This document shows, one piece after another, positions 1-9,480 of a stretch of DNA of 64,000 nt. The notes below the pieces were generated by a model. The model had not been told where the DNA came from and did no database searches. It was given only the letters and a program-made list of their open reading frames with translations. This DNA comes from Deinococcus sonorensis KR-87 (GTDB lineage: Bacteria > Deinococcota > Deinococci > Deinococcales > Deinococcaceae), in contig NZ_CP158299.1 of assembly GCF_040256395.1 (NCBI RefSeq), forward strand, positions 1,641,501 to 1,705,500, given 5' to 3'. Each line of letters begins with the position of its first letter. Position 1 is the first letter of the stretch. The translations under genes were made by a program, and so were the position numbers.

Positions 1-1
1 T

Positions 2-643
2 ATGGTTCCTGACGCTGCCCCGGCTCCGCCGCTCGCTGACCTGACCCTGCTTGACTGGCGGCGCCGGCTGGCCGACCTGTACGCCGAGGTCCGTGCCGGG
101 TACGCCACGGACCCGGCGGCCGCCCACGCCCACTGGCAGCGGGTGCGGGCGGAGCTGTACCGGCAGCATCCGCAGTCGCCACTGCCCCCGGAGCGCCGGT
201 CGAGCTTCATGGACCTCCCGGTCTGGCCCTATGACCTGGCCTACGCCTTCGAGGCGCCGCTGCTGGGCGGGCTGCCCGAGGACGCGTTCGTGGTGCAGAC
301 CTCGGCCGGCCATGACCTGCCGCTGCGCCGACTGGGCCGGCTGCCCCTGCACAACGATTACCACGACCTGGGCACGCTGGACGCCTACTGGATCGAGGTG
401 TACGGCGGCGGCCTGTTCATTCCGTTCCGGGACGCCAGCGCCGGCCACACCAGCTACGGCGGCGGGCGCTACCTGCTGGATACGGTCAAGAGTGCTGACC
501 TGGGCAGCCGGGACAGACGGCTGATCCTGGACTTCAACTTCGCCTACCACCCGTCGTGCTTCCACGACCCGCGCTGGAGCTGCCCGCTGGCCCCACCACA
601 GAACGTGCTGGTAGCGGAAATCCGTGCCGGGGAGCGGCTGTGA
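2..643 (+). CDS. DUF1684 family protein
   Basis: The 213-residue product matches the DUF1684 pattern. An N-terminal helix begins with DWRRRLADLYAEVR, followed by a HPQSPLP segment, a FRDA-containing beta core, and the C-terminal signature DFNFAYHPSC...DPRWSCPLAPP. The biochemical role of the family is not established. The ATG is at the window edge, so a longer start cannot be excluded, but the family normally begins close to the DWRRR segment. The stop overlaps the GTG of the P1 peptidase (GTGA), so the two are probably translationally coupled. Confidence 0.8.
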   Translation: MVPDAAPAPPLADLTLLDWRRRLADLYAEVRAGYATDPAAAHAHWQRVRAELYRQHPQSPLPPERRSSFMDLPVWPYDLAYAFEAPLLGGLPEDAFVVQTSAGHDLPLRRLGRLPLHNDYHDLGTLDAYWIEVYGGGLFIPFRDASAGHTSYGGGRYLLDTVKSADLGSRDRRLILDFNFAYHPSCFHDPRWSCPLAPPQNVLVAEIRAGERL

Positions 644-1527
644 GCGGCAACCGCACCCTCACGGCCATTCCCGGCTTTCGGGTGGGCCACTGGACCGATC
701 CGGTGGGCCGGACCGGCTGCACCGTGCTGCTGTGTCCGCCGGAGGGGGCGGTGGCCAGCGCCAGCTTCCTGGGCCCCAGCCCCGGCACCCGCGAAGGCGT
801 GCTGCTGGCGCCAGACAAGAAGGTGGAGCGGGTCCACGCCCTGCTGCTCACCGGAGGCAGCGCGTTTGGGCTGGGCGCGGCCAACGGGGTGGTGCGCTGG
901 CTGGAGGAGCAGGGCGTGGGACACCCCACCCCGTTCGCGCGGGTGCCGCTGGTGCCGGCCGCCGTGATCTACGACCTGGGCAGCGGCGACCCGCGCGCCC
1001 GGCCGCTGGACGAGCACGGGTATCGCGCAGCTCAGGAGGCCAGCAGTGACCCGGTGCCGCTGGGCCGGGTGGGCGCCGGCACCGGGGCCACCTGCGGCAA
1101 GTACCTGGGGCCGGGCCACACCGCGCCGGGCGGCCTGGGCAGCAGTTTCGTGACGCGGCACGGGGTCAGCGTGGGGGCGCTGGCGGTGGTGAACCCGATC
1201 GGCGACGTGCTGGATGAGGAGGGGCGGCTGCTGGCCGGGCCGGGCCAGGGACCGGGCGCCATGGCCTTCACACCCGGCGAGGTTGAGAGCACCACCCTGA
1301 TCGCGGTGGCCACCGAGCATACGCTCAGCAAGGCGGATGCCAAGCGGCTCGCCGACGCCGCCCAGACCGCCCTGGCGCGGGTGATCCGGCCCAGCCACAC
1401 CTTCTGGGACGGCGACAGCGCCTTCGTGCTGAGCAGCGGCACCCGGCCGCCGGCCGACGCGATGCTGCTCAGCGCCGTGGTGCAGGACGCGGTGGCCGCC
1501 GCCGTGATCGCCGCTGTACGTGTGTAA
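640..1527 (+). CDS. P1 family (DmpA/NylC-like) peptidase
   Basis: This 295-residue protein is an Ntn-type P1 peptidase. Visible family features are GFRVGHWTD at the N-terminus, LLTGGSAFGLGAANGV, the GAGTGATCGKYLG stretch, and VGALAVVNPIGDV. The family matures by self-cleavage before a catalytic Ser/Thr; the likely site here is within VESTTLIAVAT near residue 215. Members hydrolyse beta-peptides, nylon oligomers or N-terminal residues, and the substrate here is unknown. I chose the GTG at 640 because it overlaps the upstream stop by 4 nt and places GFRVGH near the N-terminus. An upstream in-frame ATG at 556 lies deep in the preceding gene. Confidence 0.85.
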   Translation: MSGNRTLTAIPGFRVGHWTDPVGRTGCTVLLCPPEGAVASASFLGPSPGTREGVLLAPDKKVERVHALLLTGGSAFGLGAANGVVRWLEEQGVGHPTPFARVPLVPAAVIYDLGSGDPRARPLDEHGYRAAQEASSDPVPLGRVGAGTGATCGKYLGPGHTAPGGLGSSFVTRHGVSVGALAVVNPIGDVLDEEGRLLAGPGQGPGAMAFTPGEVESTTLIAVATEHTLSKADAKRLADAAQTALARVIRPSHTFWDGDSAFVLSSGTRPPADAMLLSAVVQDAVAAAVIAAVRV

Positions 1528-1536
1528 GATGCTCAC

Positions 1537-2301
1537 ATGAGTATCAGTTTGGCCGCCAACGGTATCCCGGACCTGTATGCGGTGCTGGAGCAGGAAGAGG
1601 CGCTGCCGCTGGACCACATCAAATGTCCGCTCAGCCCGCAGAGCCGCCCGGAGGTGGAGCGCGCCCTCGCGCTGCGCCCGGTGCTGCTGCATGGCTGGGG
1701 CCCGCCACGCTACTCGGTGACGCGCCCGGAGCTGCCGGAACCGGAACTGCTGCGAGCGTTGAGCGCCCGAAGCGGCACCCCTCACCTGTCGGTGCATCTG
1801 GACCCCGCGCCCGCGTTGGACGGGGCGTTGAGCGAGGCGGAGCTGCTGCGCCGGGTCGCGGCGCAGGCAGAGCAGTTGCGACAGCTGAGCGGCGTGCCGC
1901 TGCTGCTGGAGAATATGCCGTGGTATCCGTGGCGCCAGAAGCCCGGCTGGGGGGTGGACCCGGCCTTCATCCGGCGGGCGCTGGAGGCGGCGCAGGCGGG
2001 CCTGCTGCTGGACCTGGCCCACGCGCGGGTGGCCTGCTGGCACCTGGGCCAGGACGTGCAGGAGTACCTGCAGCAGCTGCCGCTGGAGCGGGTCCGGGAG
2101 ATTCACGTGTCGGGGCCACGGCTGGAGCAGGACGGGCTGCGTGACCGCCACCAGCTGCTCTCGGAGGACGACTGGGCGCTGCTGGCCTGGACCATGGAGC
2201 GCGCCCCGGCCCTGACGTATCTGACCCACGAGTACCTGGCCGAGGGCCAGCCGGAACAGCTCCGGATTGAGCTGCAGCGGCTCGGCGGGCTGACGCGGTG
2301 A
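1537..2301 (+). CDS. DUF692/MNIO-like TIM-barrel protein
   Basis: The 254-residue product looks like a TIM barrel of the DUF692 (multinuclear non-haem iron oxidase, MNIO) or sugar-isomerase-like class. Spaced polar motifs fit metal ligands: SVHLDP, LLLENMPWYP, LLLDLAHARV, EIHVSG, RDRHQLL and THEYL. Classical MNIO enzymes have DVNN where this protein has DLAH, so it is a divergent member. Family enzymes modify ribosomal peptides, but no precursor peptide or partner protein is visible beside it. TAAGAT at 1525-1530 lies 6 nt before the ATG, a leaderless arrangement. The stop overlaps the Nudix gene. Confidence 0.65.
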   Translation: MSISLAANGIPDLYAVLEQEEALPLDHIKCPLSPQSRPEVERALALRPVLLHGWGPPRYSVTRPELPEPELLRALSARSGTPHLSVHLDPAPALDGALSEAELLRRVAAQAEQLRQLSGVPLLLENMPWYPWRQKPGWGVDPAFIRRALEAAQAGLLLDLAHARVACWHLGQDVQEYLQQLPLERVREIHVSGPRLEQDGLRDRHQLLSEDDWALLAWTMERAPALTYLTHEYLAEGQPEQLRIELQRLGGLTR

Positions 2302-2738
2302 GCTACGTGCGGCAGCTGAGGGCGCTGGTCGGGCCGCGCCCGGTCAACTGGGTGGGGGTCTGCGCGCTGGTGCTGAACCACTCAGGTGAGGTGCTGCTGC
2401 AGCGCCGCACCGATACTGGCGGCTGGGGCACGCTGGGCGGGCTGTGCGAACTGGGCGAACGGCTGGACGACGCCCTGCGCCGCGAGGTGCAGGAGGAGGC
2501 GGGTATCCGGGTGCTGCAGGCCGAGCTGTTGACCGTCGTGAGTGGCCCGGAGACCTTTGTCCGGCTGCCCAACGGCGACGAGTTCTATCAGTACGCCGCC
2601 GTGTACCGTGTGAGCGACTGGACCGGCACCCCGATGGCCGACGGCGACGAGGGCAGCGAACTGCGGTTCTTCGCCCCGGAGCGGCTGCCGCAGGGGCTGG
2701 GGCCGGTGGACCGGCAGGCCCTTGCCCTGCTGCGCTAG
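2298..2738 (+). CDS. Nudix hydrolase
   Basis: The 146-residue protein carries a perfect Nudix box, GX5EX7REVQEEAGI, at about residues 50-72, which binds Mg2+ and catalyses hydrolysis of a nucleoside diphosphate linked to another moiety. The substrate cannot be read from sequence; dNTPs, ADP-ribose or capped nucleotides are all possible. The GTG start overlaps the stop of the TIM-barrel gene (GTGA), making this the second cistron of a coupled pair. Deinococcus genomes encode many Nudix proteins, so this need not be functionally tied to its neighbour. Confidence 0.9.
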   Translation: MSYVRQLRALVGPRPVNWVGVCALVLNHSGEVLLQRRTDTGGWGTLGGLCELGERLDDALRREVQEEAGIRVLQAELLTVVSGPETFVRLPNGDEFYQYAAVYRVSDWTGTPMADGDEGSELRFFAPERLPQGLGPVDRQALALLR

Positions 2739-2797
2739 GGGCTATGCGACCGGTCACATAAGCAAGCCTACGACCTGCTGACCGATAGCATGGAAAC

Positions 2798-3223
2798 GTG
2801 GGCCTGAATAACCGCTGGATGGCTGAGTTTCTGCAAGATGTTGGAGAAGCCATTCCTGACCTCAGAGCGGATTTGAACCGCAGTAGGGGACGCTCCGGTC
2901 CTTTCACCATAGATATTCTGGCTGCCATTCAGGTGCGGGTGCAGCAACTCATCAGCCGCGGTGACATTGCCCAGTTGCGGCCATTTGTCGAAGCGCTTGA
3001 TCTTCGTTATCAACCAGGTGACCGACGTCTACGTGAATTCAATGCAAACGTGGAGCAATGGTGGTTCGAAAGCTGGTCCTTCCGCGTTCGGGAAGGGCGG
3101 GTGTCCTGGCTTACCTTCACGCCCAAGCTGCGTCGTAGCTATAAGTCCTGGGTAGACAGCGCCCTTCACCTGCAGTGGGAGATCGTCTCCCCGCCTAACC
3201 CTTCAGACCTCCCTGACACGTAA
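2798..3223 (+). CDS. hypothetical protein, 141 aa, AT-richer than neighbours
   Basis: I do not recognise this protein. It is soluble in appearance, with a helical N-terminal part, a Trp-rich segment (EQWWFESWSF) and a C-terminal WVDSALHLQW stretch, and no signal peptide. Codons end in A/T clearly more often than in flanking genes, which may indicate recent acquisition. The GTG at 2798 is supported by TAGCAT at 2786-2791, exactly 6 nt upstream, which fits the leaderless promoter pattern of this window. An in-frame ATG at 2819 is the alternative start. It stands alone between a Nudix gene and a convergent lipoprotein gene. Confidence 0.6.
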   Translation: MGLNNRWMAEFLQDVGEAIPDLRADLNRSRGRSGPFTIDILAAIQVRVQQLISRGDIAQLRPFVEALDLRYQPGDRRLREFNANVEQWWFESWSFRVREGRVSWLTFTPKLRRSYKSWVDSALHLQWEIVSPPNPSDLPDT

Positions 3224-3327
3224 GGCATCATGTTGAGCCGGGCCAGGGGGCACAGGTGTGGGGACTTTTCTCAGCGGCGCCTCCTGATGTCTGTGCAGCT
3301 GAGCGCGCCTGCGCAATTGCGGAGGCT

Positions 3328-3918
3328 TTAGGGAGCCACGCTCCAGCGTTCGAACCCGTCGTCGCCCACACTGATGAGCACGGTATCGCTGCCGCGCGTC
3401 TGCTGGGCCGCCACGGTGTTCCAGCCGGCCTTCAGGTCCATCTGGTAGCGGGTGGTTGGCGCAGCCGGGCAGCTCGACTGTCCCGTCACCCGGGTGGCGG
3501 CGCTGGCGTACACATACATGCGGTGGATAAGCCGCTGCGTCGTCTGGCCGCTGCTGCGGTCCTCGCTGATCAGCGGCACCCCGCTGGCGGGGCCACCGGT
3601 GGGAAAGGCGGTTAGCCGGTCCTGAACCCAGTAGCGGGCGGCGGGGACGCTGGCCGTGATCTGGCTGGTGCAGCCGGGCAACGCGGGCGCCACGCTCGGC
3701 CGAAGCACCCCGTCCAGCGCCGCGGCTTCGGGCAGCGGCAGGGTGAAGCGCCCTACCCGGTCCAGCGGCGCGCTCGTCAGCCGCTGGCCGTCTGGGTCCA
3801 ATACAGCCACCGTGCCGGGGCCGCCGGTCCGGCCGTGGACCTCGCCGCGCACCTGACTGAGCGGGCGTTCGGCACAGGCGGTGAGCAGGACGGCCAGCAG
3901 CAGGAAGCGTCTGAGCAT
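3328..3918 (-). CDS. putative lipoprotein, 196 aa
   Basis: The N-terminus is a lipoprotein signal: MLRR, a hydrophobic run and the lipobox LLTAC (Cys15). The rest looks like an extracytoplasmic beta-rich protein with a carboxypeptidase-regulatory-like segment (GEVHGRTGGPGTVAVLDPDG). Near the C-terminus is a DLKAGWNTVAAQ motif that resembles KAGWNIYNTA in the lipoprotein at 39426-39893, so the two may be distant paralogues. TATGCT at 3925-3930 (read on the minus strand) is 6 nt before the ATG, a leaderless start. Function unknown. Confidence 0.75.
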   Translation of the reverse strand: MLRRFLLLAVLLTACAERPLSQVRGEVHGRTGGPGTVAVLDPDGQRLTSAPLDRVGRFTLPLPEAAALDGVLRPSVAPALPGCTSQITASVPAARYWVQDRLTAFPTGGPASGVPLISEDRSSGQTTQRLIHRMYVYASAATRVTGQSSCPAAPTTRYQMDLKAGWNTVAAQQTRGSDTVLISVGDDGFERWSVAP

Positions 3919-3956
3919 TCGGGCAGCATACTGCCGGCCCGGTGGGCGAACTGTCC

Positions 3957-4391
3957 TCAGTCCTGCGGCAGCTTGGCGATGCGCAGCCAGAACTCCTCGA
4001 CCGACTTCACCACGTCGCTGTACTCGTGGTAATGCACCGGCTTGGAGATGTAGCTGTTGGCGTAGCGGTCGTAGCTGGCCACCACGTCCGCGTCGGCGGT
4101 GGAGGTGCTGAACACCACCACCGGAATGCGCTTCAGCTCGCTGTCGCCCTTGAGCGCCGACAGAAAGTCCAGGCCGTTCATGCGCGGCATGTTCAGGTCC
4201 AGCAGGATCAGGTCCGGACGCTGGGCCGCCGGGTGGTCGCCCTGCCCCCGCAGGAACTCCAGCGCCTCGATGCCGTCGGCCGCCACACTGATCTCGCTGA
4301 CCATCTCCGTCTGTTTGAACGCTTCCCGGGTTAACATCACGTCCCCTGGATCGTCCTCGACCAGAAGAATATGGGCGGCTTGCAGTGTCAT
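3957..4391 (-). CDS. single-domain response regulator (Rcp1-like)
   Basis: The 144 residues form one CheY-like receiver with no output domain. The acidic pocket is in VEDDPGD (D13, D14), the phospho-acceptor is D65 in LILLDLNMP, the switch residue is S95, and the conserved lysine is K117 in YISKPV. The VEDDPGDVMLTREAF start and ~144-residue length match Rcp1-type receivers that take phosphate from phytochrome-like or other sensor kinases. No kinase gene is adjacent, so the partner is outside the window. TAAAAT at 4398-4403 (minus) lies 6 nt before the ATG, suggesting a leaderless mRNA. Confidence 0.9.
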   Translation of the reverse strand: MTLQAAHILLVEDDPGDVMLTREAFKQTEMVSEISVAADGIEALEFLRGQGDHPAAQRPDLILLDLNMPRMNGLDFLSALKGDSELKRIPVVVFSTSTADADVVASYDRYANSYISKPVHYHEYSDVVKSVEEFWLRIAKLPQD

Positions 4392-4453
4392 ACCTTCATT
4401 TTATCAGTCCAACCGGTAGTCAAGAACATCATCTCACCTTGAGAATTGGATGT

Positions 4454-4468
4454 TGATTATGATAATCA
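4454..4468. promoter_or_regulatory. 7-1-7 AT-rich inverted repeat, possible metal-regulator operator
   Basis: TGATTAT-G-ATAATCA is a perfect 7-1-7 inverted repeat in an otherwise GC-rich intergenic gap. It lies about 50 bp upstream of the -10 box of the receiver gene and just past the 3' end of the dienoyl-CoA reductase gene. The shape and length resemble Fur-family operators, whose consensus arms are TGATAAT, but two symmetric positions differ. A binding role is an inference. Confidence 0.4.
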
Positions 4469-4475
4469 GCCTCAT

Positions 4476-5309
<834 letters not shown>

Positions 5310-5334
5310 GGGAATCCTTTCGGGTCAGGGAACT

Positions 5335-6075
5335 TCAGCGCTTCAGGACGCTGGCGAGCGCTTCGGGGGTCATGTGGTCGGCGTTCCAGTCCACGGCCAT
5401 CATCAGGCTGTCCTGGTGCGGCAGTTCGGCGTTCAGCACCCGTTTGGTGCCTTCCAGCGCGGCGGCCGGCAGCCCGGCCAGCCGCCCGGCCAATTCTGCG
5501 GCACGCGCGTACAGCTGCTCGGGGGTGTCGTGCAGCTCGGTCACCAGCCCGATCTGCCGGGCCGTCGCCGCGTCCAGCGGTTCGCCGGTCAGCGCCAGCT
5601 GACGCGCCCAGCCCTGGCCCACCAGCCGGGGCAGCCGCTGCAGGCCGCCCAGGTCGGCCACGATGCCCAGCCGCACCTCCGGCAGGCTGAAGCGGGCCGC
5701 TGCGCTGCCCAGCCGCAGGTCACAGGCGAGCGCCAGTTCCAGCCCGGCCCCGATGCACCAGCCGTCCACCGCCGCGATCACCGGGAATGGCAGCCGGGCC
5801 AGCCCCTCGATGCTGGCGTGCATCGGGGCCACCAGCGCCCGGAAGCGCGCGCGGTTGCCCAGTGCCCCCTCCAGCCCAGCGGCGGTGGCCTTCACGTCCA
5901 GGCCCACGCTGAACTGCTCCTTGCCGCGCACCACCAGCGCCCGGACGCCCTGCAGCTGGGTGAGCGCCTGCGGCATCTCCTGCCAGAACAGTGGGCCCAG
6001 CGCGCTTTTGGGCGCGGTGATGGTCAGGGTGGCGACCTCACCCGTGCGGGTGAGACTCACGGTCTCAAAGTTCAT
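5335..6075 (-). CDS. enoyl-CoA hydratase/isomerase, delta3,5-delta2,4-dienoyl-CoA isomerase-like
   Basis: The 246-residue crotonase-fold protein carries FSVGLDVKA and [16 protein letters not shown] oxyanion-hole regions. The active-site stretch [19 protein letters not shown] keeps the Glu and Asp found in ECH1-type dienoyl-CoA isomerases (motif EVDxGLAADVGTLQRLP), whereas ordinary hydratases have a different second acid. It would move double bonds from 3,5 to 2,4 so that the downstream reductase can act. TATACT at 6082-6087 (minus) is 6 nt before the ATG: leaderless first gene of a two-gene unit. Confidence 0.82.
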   Translation of the reverse strand: MNFETVSLTRTGEVATLTITAPKSALGPLFWQEMPQALTQLQGVRALVVRGKEQFSVGLDVKATAAGLEGALGNRARFRALVAPMHASIEGLARLPFPVIAAVDGWCIGAGLELALACDLRLGSAAARFSLPEVRLGIVADLGGLQRLPRLVGQGWARQLALTGEPLDAATARQIGLVTELHDTPEQLYARAAELAGRLAGLPAAALEGTKRVLNAELPHQDSLMMAVDWNADHMTPEALASVLKR

Positions 6076-6111
6076 GGACCGAGTATAACCATAGCCTCCG
6101 GGGCCACGGCC

Positions 6112-6573
6112 TCAGCCGAGCTCGTGGTACTGCCCGCGGAAGTACACCAGCGGATCGTCGTCGGTGTAGCGGCTGTACTCCACCTCCGCGATAAAGAGGG
6201 TGTGGTCGCCGGCGTCCACCGTCTGGGTTTTCAGGCACACCAGCTGGGCCACCGCGCCGCTGACGAGCGGCAGGCCCTCGTGCAGCATCCACGGCACCGG
6301 GGTCTGCGAGGGGCGGCCCGCAAAGTGATCGCTCAGCGAGCGCTGATGGCAGCTCAGGATGTTGACTCCGAAGCGCTCCTCCTGCTCCAGCACGGCGTGC
6401 ATGCTGGCGTGCTTGTCCACGCTCGCCACGATCAGCGGCGGCGTCAGGCTCACCGACATGAAGGCGCTGGCGGTCATGCCCCGGTACTCGCCCCCGTGTG
6501 CGGCGGTCAGGATCGTCACCCCGCTGGCGAAGCGGCCCAGGGTCTGGCGGAATTCGTGAGGAGGAATCGACAT
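6112..6573 (-). CDS. flavin reductase-like domain protein
   Basis: At 153 residues this is a single flavin reductase (DIM6/NTAB-like) domain. Hallmarks are FASGVTILTA, GMTASAFMSVSLTPPLI for FMN binding, and the NILSCHQ region, ending with the GDHTLFIAEVE strand. Such proteins use NAD(P)H to reduce FMN/FAD, often to feed a two-component monooxygenase, or bind flavin in other redox roles. No monooxygenase gene is adjacent. TACACT at 6580-6585 (minus) lies 6 nt before the ATG, indicating its own leaderless transcript. Confidence 0.88.
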   Translation of the reverse strand: MSIPPHEFRQTLGRFASGVTILTAAHGGEYRGMTASAFMSVSLTPPLIVASVDKHASMHAVLEQEERFGVNILSCHQRSLSDHFAGRPSQTPVPWMLHEGLPLVSGAVAQLVCLKTQTVDAGDHTLFIAEVEYSRYTDDDPLVYFRGQYHELG

Positions 6574-6618
6574 GCGGGCAGTGTATACGGGCGCGGCGAA
6601 CCGGATGGTGGCCGCTGT

Positions 6619-7275
6619 TCAGCCTTCTTCCATCGGATAGTCGCGGGTGGCGTTCACGGCCAGCCGGATCAGGTAGCCGTAGAACACCCCCACCGCGCCA
6701 AAAATCAGCCAGCCGGGCAGGTTCCCGATGCTGGCCATGTCCACCAGCGTGCGCGGCGAGAAGCTCACGTCCTTGGACCGCACAATGTCCAGTTTGGCGA
6801 GCCAGGCCATCAGCACCGCGGCGTAGATCCACAGGTAGTTGCGCCGCAGCCGCCAGCCGAGCGAATCCCAGCGGCTCATCGGGCTGCGCGGGCGCCCCAG
6901 CTCGGCCAGCAGCAGCTGATGCCAGCCGGGGTCCACCCGGTCGCCCAGCATCGCCGGATAGAAGAAGCGTTCCATCAGCCGCACCCGGTGGTGACTGATC
7001 TCGAAAATGCGGAAGCGCCGCGCCTCCAGATGCAGAAAGAAGTAGTCCATAAACATGGCGAACAGGAACGTGGCGTGGCTGTTGCTGTTGTCGCCCAGCG
7101 CGAAGCTCGCCAGACCGGCCGTGGTCACGATGGCCCAGTTGGTGGTCATGTCCAGCCGCTGGCGGTAGGCGGTGGTCTTGCCCACCTCGGCGCGGTACAG
7201 ATGGATCAGGGCGTTGGCGGTGTTGGTGCTGTAACTGGCTTCGGTCATCGCCTTCTGGACTGCCGCACCGGTCAT
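6619..7275 (-). CDS. DUF2270 membrane protein
   Basis: The 218-residue protein matches DUF2270: conserved [28 protein letters not shown] start, then [34 protein letters not shown], and two C-terminal membrane segments. Three to four transmembrane helices are visible at about residues 45-75 and 150-205. Function is unknown. The ATG at 7275 was chosen because TACGCT at 7282-7287 (minus) is 6 nt upstream, and the open frame beyond it is antisense to mutY. The gene is divergent from mutY, with only 57 nt between the start codons and both -10 boxes inside. Confidence 0.85.
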   Translation of the reverse strand: MTGAAVQKAMTEASYSTNTANALIHLYRAEVGKTTAYRQRLDMTTNWAIVTTAGLASFALGDNSNSHATFLFAMFMDYFFLHLEARRFRIFEISHHRVRLMERFFYPAMLGDRVDPGWHQLLLAELGRPRSPMSRWDSLGWRLRRNYLWIYAAVLMAWLAKLDIVRSKDVSFSPRTLVDMASIGNLPGWLIFGAVGVFYGYLIRLAVNATRDYPMEEG

Positions 7276-7332
7276 GCCTTCAGCGTAAACCCTGACACGG
7301 CGCGCCGGCTTCAGAGTGGATACACTCGCCGG

Positions 7333-8355
7333 GTGCCTGACCCCGCTGCCGTGCGCCCGCTGCTGCTCTCGTGGTTCGACCGGCATGCCCGCGCGCTGCC
7401 GTGGCGCCTGACCCGCCCGGACGGCCGCCGTGACCCCTACCGGGTCTGGATCAGCGAGGTGCTGCTGCAGCAGACGCAGGTGGCGCGCGGGCTGGTGTAC
7501 TTCGAGCGTTTCCTGACGGCCTTCCCGGACGTGGAGCGGCTGGCCGCCGCCCCGGAAGAGGCGGTGCTGAAGGCCTGGGAGGGCTGCGGGTACTACGCCC
7601 GGGCCCGCAACCTGCACCGGGCGGCCAGGGAAATGGCGGCCTCGGGCATGCCCACCACCCACCAGGGCTGGCTGGCGCTGCCGGGCGTCGGGCCGTATAC
7701 GGCGGCGGCAGTGGCGTCGCTGGCGTTTGGGGAGCGGCAGGCGGTGATGGACGGCAACGTGCGGCGGGTGCTCAGCCGCCTCTCTGGCGTCCGGGAGCCC
7801 ACCGACCGCTGGGCCCAGCAGCAGGCGGACGTGTTGCTGGACCCCCAGCGGCCCGGCGACTGGAACGAGGCGCTGATGGACCTGGGCGCCACCATCTGCA
7901 CCCCGAAAAGCCCCAGATGCGCGGTCTGTCCGCTCCAGACGCATTGCGCCGCCTTCGCCAGCGGCGATCCGGCCCAGTACCCGGCTCCGAAAAAGCGGGC
8001 GGCCGTGCAGGTGACCGTGGCGGTGGCGCTGCTGATCGGGGACGGGGAGCAGGCGTATCTGGAGCAGCGAACCGGCACCCTGCTGGGCGGGCTGTGGGGC
8101 CTGCCGCTGGAGGAGGTGCGGGATGTGGACGTGGCCGGCGCGCTGAACCGGTTGCAGCAGCGGCTGAACGCCACGGAGGCCGAGTGGCTGGGCGTGGTGA
8201 ACCACACCATGACCCACCGGCAGATTCAACTGCGGGTGTATCGGGCGCAGGCGGCCAAGCCGCTGACCGCTGTGGGCGGGCGCCCCCTGTCGCGGCTGGA
8301 CCACAAGGCGCTGGCCCTGCTGGCCGCGCCCCAGCCGGCCCTGTTCGCCGGGTGA
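7333..8355 (+). CDS. mutY: A/G-specific adenine glycosylase
   Basis: MutY removes adenine mispaired with 8-oxoguanine, preventing G:C to T:A changes. The 340-residue protein has the catalytic Glu region [10 protein letters not shown] (E42), the helix-hairpin-helix [18 protein letters not shown], the [11 protein letters not shown] aspartate segment, and a C-terminal Nudix-like domain that senses 8-oxoG. The iron-sulphur ligands follow the exact spacing C-x6-C-x2-C-x5-C in [17 protein letters not shown]. The GTG at 7333 follows TACACT (7321-7326) by 6 nt, so it is read as leaderless; the frame is open far upstream but there it is antisense to other genes. Confidence 0.95.
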   Translation: MPDPAAVRPLLLSWFDRHARALPWRLTRPDGRRDPYRVWISEVLLQQTQVARGLVYFERFLTAFPDVERLAAAPEEAVLKAWEGCGYYARARNLHRAAREMAASGMPTTHQGWLALPGVGPYTAAAVASLAFGERQAVMDGNVRRVLSRLSGVREPTDRWAQQQADVLLDPQRPGDWNEALMDLGATICTPKSPRCAVCPLQTHCAAFASGDPAQYPAPKKRAAVQVTVAVALLIGDGEQAYLEQRTGTLLGGLWGLPLEEVRDVDVAGALNRLQQRLNATEAEWLGVVNHTMTHRQIQLRVYRAQAAKPLTAVGGRPLSRLDHKALALLAAPQPALFAG

Positions 8356-8385
8356 GGGGCGCATTGAGCGGTTGAAGTATCTGCT

Positions 8386-8451
8386 GCCCCTCCGCCCGGC
8401 AACCGAAAGCGGAGGGGCGGCCGGGCATGATTCTCCCGGCCTCCCCTCCGC
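8386..8451. terminator. overlapping hairpins between convergent mutY and aldo/keto reductase
   Basis: GCCCCTCCGC (8386-8395) pairs with GCGGAGGGGC (8409-8418). The second arm, extended to 8425, can instead pair with 8435-8451, with one mismatch. One shared arm therefore gives two alternative hairpins, suiting termination from both strands. No clear T tract is present. Confidence 0.55.
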
Positions 8452-8460
8452 GCCTGACCT

Positions 8461-9480
8461 TCAGAACTCCAGTTCGGTGCGGGCGCGTTCCCAGTCGCTG
8501 GCCTTGTTGATCTCCGTGATGTCGTCCTCGCTCAGCGTCAGGTTCACGGTGCCGAGCAGGTCGTCCAGCTGCGCCACGCTGTTGGCGCCGATGATCGGGG
8601 CGGTCATGGCCGGGGTGGACAGCAGCCACGCCAGCGCCACCTGGGCCGGCTTGGCGTCGTGGCGCTGCGCCACCGTCTCCAGCGTCTCTACCACGTCGAA
8701 GTTGCGGTCGCTGAAGCGGCGTGCGGCGTTCTCGTCGGCCCGCACGCTCTCGGGCAGCGGCTGACCGCGCTTGTACTTGCCGGTCAGCATGCCGCCGCCC
8801 AGCGGGCTCCACGGAATCACGCCGATGCCGTACTCCACGCACACCCGCTGCAGCTCACGCTCGAAGTTGGCGCGGGTGGGGGTGAGCAGGCTGTACTCCG
8901 GCTGAATGCTGACAAAGCTCTCCAGCCCCTTGCGGTCGCTGGTCCACAGCGCCTGCATCAGTCGCCACGCGCTGTAGTTGCTGCAGCCGATGTACCGCAC
9001 GTAGCCGCGCTGCACCAGTTCGGTGAAGGCCGAGAGGGTCTCCTCGATGGGCGTCTGGTTGTCGATGGCGTGCGCCTGATACAGGTCAATGTGATCGGTC
9101 TGCAGGCGGCGCAGGCTGTCCTCGCAGGCCTTGATGATCCAGCGCCGCGACAGCCCCTCGCGCTGATGTATGCTCTTGCGGCCTTCTGCGCCGCGCTCGC
9201 CCATCGCGCCGCGCACCTTGGTGGCGATCACGATGTCGTCGCGGTTGCCGCGCGCCTTCATCCAGCGCCCGATGATCTCCTCCGACACGCCGCCCGGATT
9301 GCCGGCGGTCCAGGTGGTGTAGATGTCGGCGGTGTCGATGAAGTTGCCGCCCGCCGCGTAATAGCGGTCCATGATCTGCTGAGACGTGGCTTCGTCGGCG
9401 CTCCAGCCGAACTGCATGCTGCCCAGGCCGATCGGGAAGAGGTGCAGGCCGCTGCGGCCCAGTTTGCGGTACGTGGTCAT
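8461..9480 (-). CDS. aldo/keto reductase
   Basis: The 339-residue (beta/alpha)8 enzyme shows the AKR tetrad regions: [12 protein letters not shown] (Asp, Tyr), VIATKVRG (Lys) and DLYQAHAID (His). The NADP-binding tail contains [15 protein letters not shown]. Substrate is unknown; NADPH-dependent reduction of aldehydes or ketones is expected. Its ATG overlaps the stop of the MerR gene (ATGA), so the regulator and enzyme are co-transcribed and coupled. This arrangement suggests that MerR senses the substrate or the stress that requires the reductase. Confidence 0.9.
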   Translation of the reverse strand: MTTYRKLGRSGLHLFPIGLGSMQFGWSADEATSQQIMDRYYAAGGNFIDTADIYTTWTAGNPGGVSEEIIGRWMKARGNRDDIVIATKVRGAMGERGAEGRKSIHQREGLSRRWIIKACEDSLRRLQTDHIDLYQAHAIDNQTPIEETLSAFTELVQRGYVRYIGCSNYSAWRLMQALWTSDRKGLESFVSIQPEYSLLTPTRANFERELQRVCVEYGIGVIPWSPLGGGMLTGKYKRGQPLPESVRADENAARRFSDRNFDVVETLETVAQRHDAKPAQVALAWLLSTPAMTAPIIGANSVAQLDDLLGTVNLTLSEDDITEINKASDWERARTELEF

